A stretch of DNA of 64,000 nucleotides, from assembly GCF_014646895.1 (NCBI RefSeq), contig NZ_BMOD01000002.1:186001-250000 (forward strand), given 5' to 3'. The notes below the pieces were generated by a model that did not search any database, was not told the DNA's origin, and saw only the letters and a list, made by a program, of their open reading frames with translations. Shown here one piece after another: positions 41,926 through 51,106 of this stretch. Both the position numbers and the translations under genes were made by a program. Positions within the stretch are counted from its first letter, which is position 1. Each line of letters opens with the position of its first letter. This DNA is from Deinococcus roseus. GTDB taxonomy: Bacteria > Deinococcota > Deinococci > Deinococcales > Deinococcaceae.

Positions 41926-42966
41926 ATGAGAAAGACCCTGTTTTTCACCCTGCCCCTGCTTGCCACGTCCCTGTTTGCCTCTGCCCATGCTGCTGACCTG
42001 CGGGTGGTCACCCACAGTTCTTTCAACCTGGACAAGAAACTGCTTGCAAAGTTCGAGCAGGAAAATGACGTCAAACTGCAACTGATCAAGGCTGGAGATG
42101 CCGGAGAGATGGTTTCCAAACTGATCCTCACCAGAAATGCTCCCATTGCCGATGTGGTGTATGGCATCGACAACACCCTGCTGTCCAGAGCCCTGACAGC
42201 AGACCTCCTGGCCCCATACCAGTCGGCAGCCCTGAAAAACGTGCCCAAAAAGTACCTGCTGAATGGGGCTTTTAACCCTGTGGATTACGGTCATGTGGCC
42301 CTCAACATCGACAAGGCTTTCTTTCAGAAAAACAAACTGGCCCTGCCCAGAACCCTGGGGGACCTGCTGAAACCCGAGTACAAAAACCTGCTGGTCGTGG
42401 AGAACCCTGCCACCTCCAGTCCCGGTCTGGCTTTCCTGCTGGCCACCATCAAAGAACTGGGAGAGAAAGGCGCATACAGCTTCTGGGCTGGTCTGCGGGA
42501 CAATGGCGTGAAGGTCTCCAAAGGCTGGGAAGACGCTTACTACACCGAATTCAGCCGCAACGGAGGGTCCAGACCCATTGTGGTCAGTTACTCCTCTTCC
42601 CCTGCTGCCGAAGTGTTCTACGCCGAGAAGAAACCCAAAACCAGCCCCACCGCCAACCTGTTCCTGCCCGGAAGCAGCTTCCTGCAAATTGAGGGAGCTG
42701 CGCTGATCAAAGGCGGCAAGAACGTGGACCTCGCCAAAAAATTCATTGATTTCCTGCTCTCAAAAGAAGCCCAGACAGACATCCCCACCCAGATGTGGGT
42801 TTACCCGGTGGCGCAGGGGATCAAACTGGATCCCACCTACCGTTACGCAGGCACCCCGGTCTACACCAAAACCCTGACCCCTGCCGAAATTGCTGCAGGT
42901 CAGCAAAAATGGGTGGAAAACTGGACCAAAGTGGTGCTGAGGAATGCGGACCTGAAGGATTTGTAA
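41926..42966 (+). CDS. thiB: Thiamine-binding protein of the ABC importer
   Basis: 346 residues. The signal peptide (1-22) ends AHAAD. The mature part starts LRVVTHSSFNL and carries WEDAYYTEFSRNGGSRPIVVSYSSSPAAEV, typical of ThiB/TbpA. It binds thiamine or its phosphates outside the membrane and delivers them to ThiPQ. The start is fixed by the Shine-Dalgarno in the riboswitch platform. An in-frame opening into the riboswitch is not coding. Confidence 0.94.
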   Translation: MRKTLFFTLPLLATSLFASAHAADLRVVTHSSFNLDKKLLAKFEQENDVKLQLIKAGDAGEMVSKLILTRNAPIADVVYGIDNTLLSRALTADLLAPYQSAALKNVPKKYLLNGAFNPVDYGHVALNIDKAFFQKNKLALPRTLGDLLKPEYKNLLVVENPATSSPGLAFLLATIKELGEKGAYSFWAGLRDNGVKVSKGWEDAYYTEFSRNGGSRPIVVSYSSSPAAEVFYAEKKPKTSPTANLFLPGSSFLQIEGAALIKGGKNVDLAKKFIDFLLSKEAQTDIPTQMWVYPVAQGIKLDPTYRYAGTPVYTKTLTPAEIAAGQQKWVENWTKVVLRNADLKDL

Positions 42967-42974
42967 GATCCCCC

Positions 42975-44537
42975 ATGCAGCGCACCTTCACCACCTTCCT
43001 TCTGGCCCTGATCCCTCTGGGATTTCTGGGCTTTTTTCTGATTTACCCGTTTGTCAGGGCTTTGCTGGCAGGAGCTGAAGGTGGGTTCCTGCGCCAGGCG
43101 CAGGAAGTGCTGCACGAGAAGTATTACTGGGAGCGCATTGGGTGGTCTTTGCAGCAGGCAACGTATTCCAGTGTGCTCTCGGTGCTGCTGGGAGTCCCGG
43201 CAGCCCTGACCCTTGCAAGGCATGATTTTCCGTTCAAAACCACCCTGATGCGCATTCTGATGCTGCCTCTGGTGACGCCCAGCATTGTGGCGGCCATGGG
43301 GATCCTCAGTCTGGTGGGAGCCAGGGGTTTGACTGGCATTCATTTGCAGGACACGGCTTTTCTGGTGATTCTGGGGAATGTGTTTTACAACCAGTCCCTG
43401 ATTGTCCGCTTTGTGTACGCAGGTCTGTTGCGCATTCCCGAGCACACCGTACAGGCGGCCAGAGTGCTGGGGGCAAACCGCTGGAGGGTGCTCTGGCGGG
43501 TGACTTTGCCTCTGGTGCTGCCCCACCTGCTGGGGGCGTTCAGTCTGGTGTTTTTGTACTGTTTCAGCAGTTTTTCGCTGGCCCTTTTGCTGGGAGGTCA
43601 GAAATTCAGCACCCTGGAGGTGGAGATCTACACCCTGACCCTGTACCAGCTTGATTTGTCCAGTGCAGGAATTCTGGTGCTGGTGCAGTTTCTGATCACA
43701 GGTCTGGCGGCTGTGGTGTACACAAATCTGCAAAAACGCACCTCAAGCACCGGAGAATTCAGGACCAGAACCCTTCCCAGACCACAGGGGCTGCAGTGGC
43801 TGCAAGTGCTTTTCTGGACGGGCCTGACGGGCCTGATTGCTCTGGCCCCTCTGCTGAGTGTGTTTCTGAAAAGTGTGCTGGGGCAAGAGGGGATCACCTG
43901 GGCGTTTTACCGGGGCATCCTCACTTCTGACACGCTGCAGGCCCTGTGGAACACCCTGAAGTTTTCCGGGATCGCCATGGTGCTCAGCGTGGTTGTGGGG
44001 GGCTTGCAGGCCATTGTGACCTTCAGGAGGGCCAGTCCAGCGCTGGATGCCCTGAGCCTGCTGCCTTTTCTGGTCTCCATGGTCAGTGTCAGTGTGGGGT
44101 ACCTGCTGGCCTATCCAGGCCTCAGTGCCAGCCTGACGCTCCTGATCGGGGCTTATGTGCTGCTGGCCCATCCTTTTGTGACCCGCACGGTGCTGGCTGG
44201 ACTGCGCAGCCTGAGCCCCAGCATGTTGCAGAGCGCACGGGTGCTGGGGGCCAGTCCCCTCAGGGTGTGGCAACGGGTGATTTTGCCGCTTCTGAAGAGC
44301 AGCATCCGCACTGGAGCCGCTTTTGCTCTGGCCAGTGCCATTGGGGAATTTGCAGCCACCTTGATCTTGCAGCGGCCCGAATGGACCACCCTCAGCACCC
44401 TGATTTACCAGACGCTGGGAAGGCCCGGAGCACAGAACCTCGGGCAGGCTGCGGCTTTATCCAGTATGCTTTTAGGCATCACCTACATGGCTTTTCAGGT
44501 GCTGGAAGAAGATGCTGCAGGTCAGAACAGTTTCTAA
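42975..44537 (+). CDS. thiP: Thiamine ABC importer permease
   Basis: 520 residues with about 12 membrane helices in two homologous halves, each with an EAA loop (AARVLGANRWRVLWRVTLPL near 160, SARVLGASPLRVWQRVILPL near 425), typical of ThiP and other fused permeases. It begins 8 nt after the thiB stop without a clear ribosome site, so translation is probably coupled. Its end overlaps thiQ by 26 nt. Confidence 0.93.
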   Translation: MQRTFTTFLLALIPLGFLGFFLIYPFVRALLAGAEGGFLRQAQEVLHEKYYWERIGWSLQQATYSSVLSVLLGVPAALTLARHDFPFKTTLMRILMLPLVTPSIVAAMGILSLVGARGLTGIHLQDTAFLVILGNVFYNQSLIVRFVYAGLLRIPEHTVQAARVLGANRWRVLWRVTLPLVLPHLLGAFSLVFLYCFSSFSLALLLGGQKFSTLEVEIYTLTLYQLDLSSAGILVLVQFLITGLAAVVYTNLQKRTSSTGEFRTRTLPRPQGLQWLQVLFWTGLTGLIALAPLLSVFLKSVLGQEGITWAFYRGILTSDTLQALWNTLKFSGIAMVLSVVVGGLQAIVTFRRASPALDALSLLPFLVSMVSVSVGYLLAYPGLSASLTLLIGAYVLLAHPFVTRTVLAGLRSLSPSMLQSARVLGASPLRVWQRVILPLLKSSIRTGAAFALASAIGEFAATLILQRPEWTTLSTLIYQTLGRPGAQNLGQAAALSSMLLGITYMAFQVLEEDAAGQNSF

Positions 44538-45456
44538 AAATTACGGTGCCACCCATGCCCTCTCCAATGTCAGTTTCAGCATGCAGGACGGCGAAGCCCT
44601 GGCCATTCTGGGGCCTTCTGGGTGTGGAAAATCCACTTTGCTGCGCATCCTGGCCGGTCTGGAACACCCCGATCAGGGGGAGGTCTGGTGGGACGACCTG
44701 GAGATCACCACCTTGCCTCCAGAGAAGCGGTTTTTTTCGCTGGTGTTTCAGGATTACGCGCTTTTTCCGCACCTGAACGTGCTGGGCAATGTGATGTTCG
44801 GGTTGATTGAACGCAAAATGCCCCGCAAAGCAGCAGAACAACAGGCCCTGCAATGGCTGGAAAAAGTCAATCTGCAAGGCCTGGAAAAGCGCAAAACCAC
44901 AGAGCTTTCTGGAGGGCAACAGCAGCGGGTGTCTTTTGCACGTGCACTCGCTGTGAATCCCCGTTTGCTGCTGCTCGATGAACCTTTCTCCAATCTGGAC
45001 CAGCAACTCAGGGAAGAGGTGCAAAACGAACTCCTCAGCACACTGAGAGAAACCCAGAACAGCACCATCCTGGTGACGCACGACCAGCAGGAGGCTTTCA
45101 AACTGGCTTCCAGAATTGTGCTGATGCGAGAAGGCCAGATTGAGCAGATGGGCACCCCCACAGACCTGTACCACCACCCGGAAAGCCAGTGGGCCGCCCG
45201 TTTTCTGGGCCATGACAATGTTTTTGAGGACTTTTTCATTCCCCAGCATGCCTTCAAGCTGGATGCAGCAGAACCCACCGCAAAAGTGCTGGCTGTGGAG
45301 CGTCTGGGCAGCGAGGTTTCTGCACAGGTGGAATTGCGCCAGCAGCACTATCAGGTGCACCTCAGTGAACGGGAAGCATTTGAGCATCAGGTGCATGCAG
45401 GGTCTTCCCTGCCCCTGAGGATTGACCGCCAGCTGGTCCGGGGGTTCAGAAGATGA
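44512..45456 (+). CDS. thiQ: Thiamine ABC importer ATPase
   Basis: 314 residues, longer than E. coli ThiQ because of a C-terminal domain (from about 230) of the regulatory OB type. Walker A is GPSGCGKST, Q-loop VFQDYALFPHL, signature LSGGQQQR, Walker B LLLLDEPFSNLD and switch His in VTHDQQEA. Together with ThiB and ThiP it imports thiamine. It overlaps thiN by 4 nt. Confidence 0.93.
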   Translation: MLQVRTVSKNYGATHALSNVSFSMQDGEALAILGPSGCGKSTLLRILAGLEHPDQGEVWWDDLEITTLPPEKRFFSLVFQDYALFPHLNVLGNVMFGLIERKMPRKAAEQQALQWLEKVNLQGLEKRKTTELSGGQQQRVSFARALAVNPRLLLLDEPFSNLDQQLREEVQNELLSTLRETQNSTILVTHDQQEAFKLASRIVLMREGQIEQMGTPTDLYHHPESQWAARFLGHDNVFEDFFIPQHAFKLDAAEPTAKVLAVERLGSEVSAQVELRQQHYQVHLSEREAFEHQVHAGSSLPLRIDRQLVRGFRR

Positions 45457-46085
45457 TCTGTTACGTGCTGATCAACGGGGAGCTTCATCCCACAGAGCAC
45501 ATGCAGCAGGTGCTGAAAACCCATCCTACCGATCTGGTGGTGGTGGCAGATGGAGGCATCCAGCACGTCAAAACACTGGGGGTGAGGCCAGACGTGTGGC
45601 TGGGGGATTTTGATTCCGCTCCACCAGAAACCCTGCTGGACCATCCAGACCTGCAAAGAATTCCCTACCCCACCAACAAGGACCTGCTGGATTCCGAAAT
45701 TGCCCTGGAATACGCGCTGGAAAAGGGAGCAAAAACCATCATCGTGTGGGGCGCACTGGGAGGCCGCACCGACCACACCCTGGCCGTGATGCTGCTGGCC
45801 ACCCGTTACCCTCACATTGACCTGATGCTGCACAGCGGAACCGAGAGCGTGCACCCCCTGCATCCGCACCACCCACTGGTTCTGCATACCGTTCCAGAGC
45901 AGACCCTCAGTGTGCTGGCTGTGCTGCCCCTGCATCACCTCAACATCAGAGGGGTGCGCTGGGAACTCTTTGATGCCCACGTGGAAAGAGGCTCTGGCTG
46001 GACCATGAGCAACGTGGCTGTGCAGCATCAGGTCAAAGTGTGGTGCACAGCAGGTCTGGGGCTGGTGGTGGTGCAGCACACATGA
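45453..46085 (+). CDS. thiN: Thiamine diphosphokinase
   Basis: 210 residues. VADGGIQH, WLGDFDSAPPE, the NKDLLDSEIALEYAL segment and WGALGGRTDHTLA are the TPK motifs. It makes thiamine diphosphate from imported thiamine and ATP, so its product is the riboswitch ligand that shuts off its own operon. The usual KDxTD acceptor motif reads KDLLD here. Coupled to thiQ by ATGA. Confidence 0.92.
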   Translation: MICYVLINGELHPTEHMQQVLKTHPTDLVVVADGGIQHVKTLGVRPDVWLGDFDSAPPETLLDHPDLQRIPYPTNKDLLDSEIALEYALEKGAKTIIVWGALGGRTDHTLAVMLLATRYPHIDLMLHSGTESVHPLHPHHPLVLHTVPEQTLSVLAVLPLHHLNIRGVRWELFDAHVERGSGWTMSNVAVQHQVKVWCTAGLGLVVVQHT

Positions 46086-46113
46086 AAAATTCCTCCCCAG
46101 GGAGAGGAGGAAA
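46085..46113 (-). terminator. Terminator of gfh1
   Basis: On the minus strand TTCCTCC pairs with GGAGGAA, followed by TTTTTC. It may also end the thi operon from the other side. Confidence 0.7.
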
Positions 46114-46132
46114 GCATGACTTTGAGAATGGT

Positions 46133-46612
46133 TCAGTACTCGATTCCGAGCACCTTGTACTTGAGCTGGCGTTTGCCTTCATCGAGGTTGACCACAAAGG
46201 AATCCCCAGCTTTGCGGCCCAGCAACTGGGTGCCCACCGGACTGTCTTCAGAGACAATGCGCTGGCCCAGCACCTTGGCCTCAGAAGAACTGACCAGTTG
46301 CACTTTGAGCTGCTTGCCGGTCTTTTCGTCTTCCAGGGTCACATAAGCCCCCAGGTTGACGCTTTCTTCCTTGAGGTCTGCGGGAGAAATGATCTTGGCC
46401 CTTAAAAGCATGTCTTCGAGCTCTTCGATGCGGGTCTCGATGTTCAGCTTTTCACGCTTGGCTTCTTCGAGGCCGTTGTCTTCCAGATCGTCGGCGGCTT
46501 CCATTTGCTCGCTGAGAATGCGAGTGGCTTCTGCGAGGCGCTCCTGTTCATGTTCCAGCGTCCGTTTCAGGCGCTCGAACCCTTCTTGAGTGAGTTTTAC
46601 TTCGCGGCTCAC
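46133..46612 (-). CDS. gfh1: Gfh1-type transcription factor (GreA homologue with acidic tip)
   Basis: 159 residues. The N-terminal coiled coil carries an acidic tip Asp41-Asp42-Leu-Glu44-Asp45 in place of the DL.EN tip of GreA. In Thermus Gfh1 the DDYDD tip blocks the polymerase secondary channel. The C-terminal FKBP-like domain (about 80-159) is normal. GTG 46612 has GGAGG 5 nt upstream and gives VSREVKLT, the family N-terminus. It probably inhibits RNA polymerase rather than stimulating cleavage. Confidence 0.88.
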   Translation of the reverse strand: MSREVKLTQEGFERLKRTLEHEQERLAEATRILSEQMEAADDLEDNGLEEAKREKLNIETRIEELEDMLLRAKIISPADLKEESVNLGAYVTLEDEKTGKQLKVQLVSSSEAKVLGQRIVSEDSPVGTQLLGRKAGDSFVVNLDEGKRQLKYKVLGIEY

Positions 46613-46703
46613 CGTTACCTCCGGAAAGTGGGGTTCAGATTGATGCCCGACATTGTGCCACAGTTTTTGCAAATACACAATATGGAGGGGCAATGGGGAA
46701 AGA

Positions 46704-46858
46704 TGCCGAGGGCCGAGGGCCGAGGGCAAAAAACACATGGCGCGACTTCGCTGTTCCAGCAGAATCACGCTTTAAGAATGCGTTCCATTAGCGCCTGGAG
46801 GCAAAACAGGGCCAGCGAGTGCAAACGCAAAAGCGCCTTAAGCTCTCGGCCCTCGGCA
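46704..46858. repeat. GCCGAGGGC-family inverted-repeat element
   Basis: The left arm is three GCCGAGGG steps (46704-46727); the right arm CTCTCGGCCCTCGGCA (46843-46858) is its near-perfect complement. The interior is GC-rich with small stems and no gene. It fills most of the gap upstream of gfh1. A 20-bp palindrome abuts its right side. Confidence 0.7.
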
Positions 46859-46878
46859 CATGTCATTTCAATGACATG
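46859..46878. repeat. Perfect 20-bp palindrome
   Basis: CATGTCATT-TC-AATGACATG, 25 bp beyond the stop of the next minus-strand gene and touching the repeat element. No T-run, so an intrinsic terminator is unlikely. Confidence 0.65.
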
Positions 46879-46902
46879 ATCAGCCAGAATTTTGCACTCA
46901 AT

Positions 46903-47322
46903 TCAGTGAACCAGTCCCAGCCGTTCCACCAGGTGCTGCAGGCGGTCTCTGGTGGTGCGCCCCAGGCAACCTGCAGTGCGTTCACACAGGCTGATGTACT
47001 GGTACAGCCCTTCCCCAATGCGGGCACGGTAGAACACCGCGTCCAGACGGCTGAGGGTGGTGTGGCACAGGTCGCACATCACGGCATGTTTGGCGTGTTT
47101 TTCCAGGGGTTCGAGTTCCAGCAGGCGGTCTCCGTACACCAGGGCCAGTTTTCCCGCTTCCACAGCGTACAGTCCCAGGGTGGGCGACGACGGTCCCTGT
47201 TCCGAATACAGCTTGCGGGCGGTTTCCGGAAAAAGTTCAAACAACAATTCGCGCTCGGTGTGGTCTGACACCCCCCCATTATAAAGTTTGACCCCTTCAG
47301 ATGAAGTGAGAAAATGTGGCAT
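46903..47322 (-). CDS. Hypothetical zinc-finger-like protein
   Basis: 139 residues. CDLCHTTLSRLDAVFYRARI followed by CERTAGCLGRTTRDRL gives a C-x2-C...C-x5-C pattern, a possible treble-clef zinc site reminiscent of FBP-type C-terminal domains; the match is weak. The N-terminal half is beta-rich. No operon partner. Confidence 0.55.
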   Translation of the reverse strand: MPHFLTSSEGVKLYNGGVSDHTERELLFELFPETARKLYSEQGPSSPTLGLYAVEAGKLALVYGDRLLELEPLEKHAKHAVMCDLCHTTLSRLDAVFYRARIGEGLYQYISLCERTAGCLGRTTRDRLQHLVERLGLVH

Positions 47323-47460
47323 TTCTGGCCCCAGAACAGGGTAAAATGGAGGTTGGAGTTTGGGCGCAGCAGGGCATTCCAGCAGCAGGCCAGCAAAGTC
47401 TGTGGCCTGGTTTCTGGTTTGTTGTGCAGCTCAATCCCGGAGAGGAAACCACCCAGACCC

Positions 47461-48150
47461 ATGCGTGAACGCTACAAGAACATCTCGGGGATCATTCTGA
47501 GGCGCAGCACCACCCCCAATGGGGACATGATCGTGTCTCTCTTGACCCCCAGAGGAAAATTCAAAGGGGTCAGCCGCAAAGCTGCACCTTCTCCCAGCAC
47601 CCTCAAACTGAACCTCTTTCAACATGTCACGGTGCAAATTTACCACCGGCAGCAGGAAGATCTGGGCCTGCTGACCCAGGTCAAACTGGAAGGAGCCCTC
47701 TCACAGCTGGTGAAACCAGAAGTTTATCCGCTGGCCAGTTTTCTGTGCGAACTGGTGGACCATGTGGTGGTTGGAGAAATGGACATCCCCCAGACCTACG
47801 ACCTGCTGGCAGGCGCTTTGCGAGGCCTCAATTCCCATGATGACCCGGAATGGGTGGCCCTGGTGATGGCGTTCAAACTGCTGGGAAGCCTGGGCATGGC
47901 CCACCGCACCGAAGACCCTCAGGGCACATTTTTTGATGCAGACCGTGGGGTGCTCACCAGCAAGAATTCTGGCATCCGCCTTTCTGCCGACAGTGCGGCT
48001 TTCCTGGCTTCTGTGCACAACCGCACCGTGCGGGATCTGATGGAACATCCCCAGCCCAACCGCAAGGATCTGTGGATGGTGCTGGAGAAATTCATTGTGA
48101 CCCACGCTGGAATCCTGAAGTCCTTTGAAGTGCTGCGCTCTGTGCAGTAA
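47461..48150 (+). CDS. recO: DNA repair protein RecO
   Basis: 229 residues. The N-terminal OB fold is GIILRRSTTPNGDMIVSLLTPRGKFKGVSRKAA, followed by a helical domain; the zinc cysteines of some RecO proteins are absent. RecO anneals DNA and with RecF and RecR loads RecA. ATG 47461 matches the family N-terminus; a longer in-frame opening from 47314 contains a TAAAAT hexamer (47342-47347) and is likely leader. Confidence 0.88.
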   Translation: MRERYKNISGIILRRSTTPNGDMIVSLLTPRGKFKGVSRKAAPSPSTLKLNLFQHVTVQIYHRQQEDLGLLTQVKLEGALSQLVKPEVYPLASFLCELVDHVVVGEMDIPQTYDLLAGALRGLNSHDDPEWVALVMAFKLLGSLGMAHRTEDPQGTFFDADRGVLTSKNSGIRLSADSAAFLASVHNRTVRDLMEHPQPNRKDLWMVLEKFIVTHAGILKSFEVLRSVQ

Positions 48151-48158
48151 AACTTTTC

Positions 48159-48836
48159 TCAGTCCAGCAAGACAGGAGCGTCTTTCATGATTTTCTGCGC
48201 CTCACCGGTGGGTTTGACCTTCCAGACCCACTCGCCATAAGTGTGGTGCAAGGTGCCGTCATGGAAGTACGCTGCAGCCTGTTCATCCAGACCCCAGACC
48301 TCCTGCATGTGGAGTTCTGCTGCAGCAGCTTGCAATTCAGCAAAACCATCCCATTCTGAGAAATGGGGAAAAACCAGGGTGCTCATGAAACCAAATCCGG
48401 GCAGGTAATGGGGTTGTTCTGGGGAAGTGCGGTCCTCTTCTGGAATCAGGCAGGTCAGGCAACTGAGGATGGCTCCAGCAGAAATCCCCAGGTAAGGTAC
48501 CCCTGCACGCACTTTCTGGCGGATCAGGTCTGAGAGGGTAGACAGCACATAATGTTGCTGGTACAGGTAGGTGTCGCCTCCGCCCACCACAATGCCACTG
48601 GCCCCCTGCAAAATGGCGTGGGCTTTTCTCGGGTTCAATTGACCGTTTTCTTCGCCAATAAATTGCACTTCTGCAGCTCCTGCTGTGGTCAGCACCTGCA
48701 GGTAATGGGGAGCGTATCTGGGCCATTTTTCCCCGGCACACAGCACAGCAATACGAGGTTTTTCTCCACACAGGGCCAGAAAATCCTCTTTGACCCGTTC
48801 CAGACCGGGGGTGTTGCCAAGCAGAAACAGATGCAT
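48159..48836 (-). CDS. Peptidase S51 family protein (dipeptidase E-like)
   Basis: 225 residues. The nucleophile Ser lies in YLGISAGAILS. GGGDTYLYQQHYV and ARVLCAGE-like strands match S51 serine peptidases, which cleave Asp dipeptides or cyanophycin fragments. The catalytic His/Glu part is plausible near FPHFSEWDG. ATG 48836 has AGGAGG about 7 nt upstream. It begins 11 nt after the stop of the desaturase-like gene, so it is in its operon. Confidence 0.85.
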   Translation of the reverse strand: MHLFLLGNTPGLERVKEDFLALCGEKPRIAVLCAGEKWPRYAPHYLQVLTTAGAAEVQFIGEENGQLNPRKAHAILQGASGIVVGGGDTYLYQQHYVLSTLSDLIRQKVRAGVPYLGISAGAILSCLTCLIPEEDRTSPEQPHYLPGFGFMSTLVFPHFSEWDGFAELQAAAAELHMQEVWGLDEQAAAYFHDGTLHHTYGEWVWKVKPTGEAQKIMKDAPVLLD

Positions 48837-48847
48837 GAAAAATCCTC

Positions 48848-50194
48848 CTATATGTGATTCATCAGTTGATGCAGAATCAGGGCTCCCCCCAGGGTGGCTG
48901 GAATGCCGCCGCCGGGATGCACGCCCGTACCAGCCAGCCAGATGCCCCGATAACGGTATCCCGGAAAATGAAAGGGACCCGAGCGGTACCAGGGATTCAG
49001 TTTGCCATAAATGGCCCCTCCCCAGGCTCCCCATCTGGAGAGCTGCCAGGGGTCCAGCAAAGCAACATCCTGGATTTTGTCTTGCAAAGAGACTTGCAGC
49101 ACGTTTTCCACCCGGTTCAGTTGTGCTTTCAGCCAGGGGTGGTCCAGGTCATAAAGCTGTGCATCTGGTGGTGCTGTCAGACCCACAGTAAGCACTGGCA
49201 GGGTGTTCCGTGGGTAGATGTGATGGGGCCTGTAATGGTTCACAAAGACCATCGGGGAGGCACTTTGCCTGAGGTTTTGCATGTCCTGAGCCAGTTGCGT
49301 GGTGCTCTCTGGCAGCAAAACACTGTGAAACGGCAGGTCTAGCTCCTCTTTCAGGACAGCATAAAGCACCACTCCGCTGCAACTGAGGCGGGCAGGTTTT
49401 TGCACAGCCTCCCCCATCAGAACCCGCAGACGCTCGAAATCCAGGGTGGAAACCACCGTGCCCAGGAAGGCACCCGCTGTGGTGTCGATGCGGTTCTTCT
49501 GGACTTTCAAAATCGGGGTGTGCTCAAGAATCTTCACCCCCAGATGCAAGCAGGCTGCTCTCAGGCGCAACACCAGCTCATGGATGCCACCCACAGGCAC
49601 CCGCAAATCCTGCAGCATGGCGTAAGGCACCAGGGCGTGCAGGGCACTGGCTTCCTCCGGTGCAGCCCCGGTGTTCAGGGCATACACGGCCAGGGATTCT
49701 TCCAGTTGTGGGGGCAGGTTCAAAGATTGCAAATAACTGCGTGCAGTCAGGTGATGTCCCAGTTCTGCAAAAAGCCTCGCACTCAGGCGCTGAAATTCAG
49801 GATTCAAAATCCGGGGAGGAGTGTACAGCAGTTTTTCGATGGTGTCTGTCAAACGGGAAGCCCGTTCAGCATAGCGTTGCCAGCCTGCATCTGCAGGCGT
49901 TGGCAGGAGGTCCAGCACCCGTTTCCCATGGTGGGTGCCCAGGGAATCCAACTTGTGGTGAGGCACATCGGCCCACTCTGACAAGCCTGCCTGCAGAAAA
50001 ACCTCATTCCAGACTGCCGGGAAACTCCAGACCGCAGGCCCCGTGTCGATGCGCTGGCCTGCCACCTCAATCTGGGCACTTTTTCCTCCACAGGTTTCTG
50101 CTTCAAAGAGCGTGACCTGATGCCCTCGGGAAGCCGCCAGCAACGCAGAAGCCAGACCAGCAAAGCCTCCTCCCAGCACCAGCAACTCCCCCAT
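48848..50194 (-). CDS. Phytoene desaturase-family FAD oxidoreductase
   Basis: 448 residues. The FAD-binding N-terminus is LVLGGGFAGLASALLAASRGHQVTLFEAETCGG, and the CrtI-type C-terminus is GIWLAGTGVHPGGGIPATLGGALIL. Members desaturate or isomerise carotenoids. With the prenyltransferase just upstream, the likely role is in an acyclic carotenoid end-group modification (CrtD-like), but substrate assignment is inference. It starts 10 nt after the prenyltransferase stop. Confidence 0.85.
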   Translation of the reverse strand: MGELLVLGGGFAGLASALLAASRGHQVTLFEAETCGGKSAQIEVAGQRIDTGPAVWSFPAVWNEVFLQAGLSEWADVPHHKLDSLGTHHGKRVLDLLPTPADAGWQRYAERASRLTDTIEKLLYTPPRILNPEFQRLSARLFAELGHHLTARSYLQSLNLPPQLEESLAVYALNTGAAPEEASALHALVPYAMLQDLRVPVGGIHELVLRLRAACLHLGVKILEHTPILKVQKNRIDTTAGAFLGTVVSTLDFERLRVLMGEAVQKPARLSCSGVVLYAVLKEELDLPFHSVLLPESTTQLAQDMQNLRQSASPMVFVNHYRPHHIYPRNTLPVLTVGLTAPPDAQLYDLDHPWLKAQLNRVENVLQVSLQDKIQDVALLDPWQLSRWGAWGGAIYGKLNPWYRSGPFHFPGYRYRGIWLAGTGVHPGGGIPATLGGALILHQLMNHI

Positions 50195-50204
50195 CAGAAC
50201 CTGC

Positions 50205-51038
50205 TCATCGGACCAGGGAGGCCACCAGCAGAATTCCGGCCACCGTTCCGATCCACAACGGGCTCAGCATGCTGCTGGGATAGATTTTGCGGGCTTCTGC
50301 AGGGGTGGGGTTCAGGTGGAGCCGGTACAGCAGGCGGCCATTGACCAGCATCACGGCCAGAGCCACCAGCAAACTGAGTTGCCCGAAGCACAGAAAAGCC
50401 ACCGTGTACCACGCCGCACTCCAGAACATGGTGCCCTCCACGCCCAGCCGGACGGCTGTGTTGACAATCCCCACCTGACGGTCATGGGGAATGTCCTGAA
50501 TGGCATCGAAAGCCTGTTTGCCAACGCTCCAGGCCATGGTGCCACACAGAGCCCACCAGGGCACCGCAGACCCCATCAGAAGGGGAATGAACGCCATCGG
50601 GAAGGCATAAGCCGCATTGGAAAGGGCATCCCAGTAAGGCCGGGCCTTGAAGCGCACAGGCCGGGCAGAATAACCCACAAAAACCAGCGCGTAGAACAGC
50701 ATCCACAGCAGGGCCTGCCAGGGCAAGGTCAGGCAGAAATACCCCAGAAAGGGAACATTGAGCACCGCCACCCAGATCCAGATGCGGGGCACATCCTCCG
50801 GGTAGATTCTGGCACCCTGCAGCCCACCCTTGCGCGGGTTGAGGGCATCCTCGGCCTGGTCGAAAATGTCATTGATGCCGTAAATCAGCAGGTTGAAAGG
50901 CAGGGTGAGCCATGCCATCACCACCCAGAACCGCACATCCAGGGTGTAAAGGTGCCCACTGAGCCACAATCCGGTGACCGCCACCCCCAGCGTGTTGATC
51001 CACAAGGCCGGACGGGACACCCAAAACAAACGAAACAC
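50205..51038 (-). CDS. UbiA-family prenyltransferase, possible carotenoid elongase
   Basis: 277 residues, about eight membrane helices. The first Asp motif is NDIFDQAED and the second DAIQDIPHDRQVG, both Mg-prenyl-diphosphate binding. Members of this branch add isoprenoid units to lycopene or make quinones. Pairing with a CrtI-type enzyme favours carotenoid work. The GTG start follows TAGGAT (51046-51051) by 7 nt, so it is likely leaderless. Confidence 0.85.
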   Translation of the reverse strand: MFRLFWVSRPALWINTLGVAVTGLWLSGHLYTLDVRFWVVMAWLTLPFNLLIYGINDIFDQAEDALNPRKGGLQGARIYPEDVPRIWIWVAVLNVPFLGYFCLTLPWQALLWMLFYALVFVGYSARPVRFKARPYWDALSNAAYAFPMAFIPLLMGSAVPWWALCGTMAWSVGKQAFDAIQDIPHDRQVGIVNTAVRLGVEGTMFWSAAWYTVAFLCFGQLSLLVALAVMLVNGRLLYRLHLNPTPAEARKIYPSSMLSPLWIGTVAGILLVASLVR

Positions 51039-51045
51039 GCTCCAA

Positions 51046-51051
51046 ATCCTA
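51046..51051 (-). promoter_or_regulatory. -10 hexamer, leaderless layout
   Basis: TAGGAT on the minus strand, 7 nt before GTG 51038. Confidence 0.55.
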
Positions 51052-51106
51052 TCACCCGAACCCCCCGGAACAGGACAGAATGCCCTGTGATTTGCAATTG
51101 GATTTG

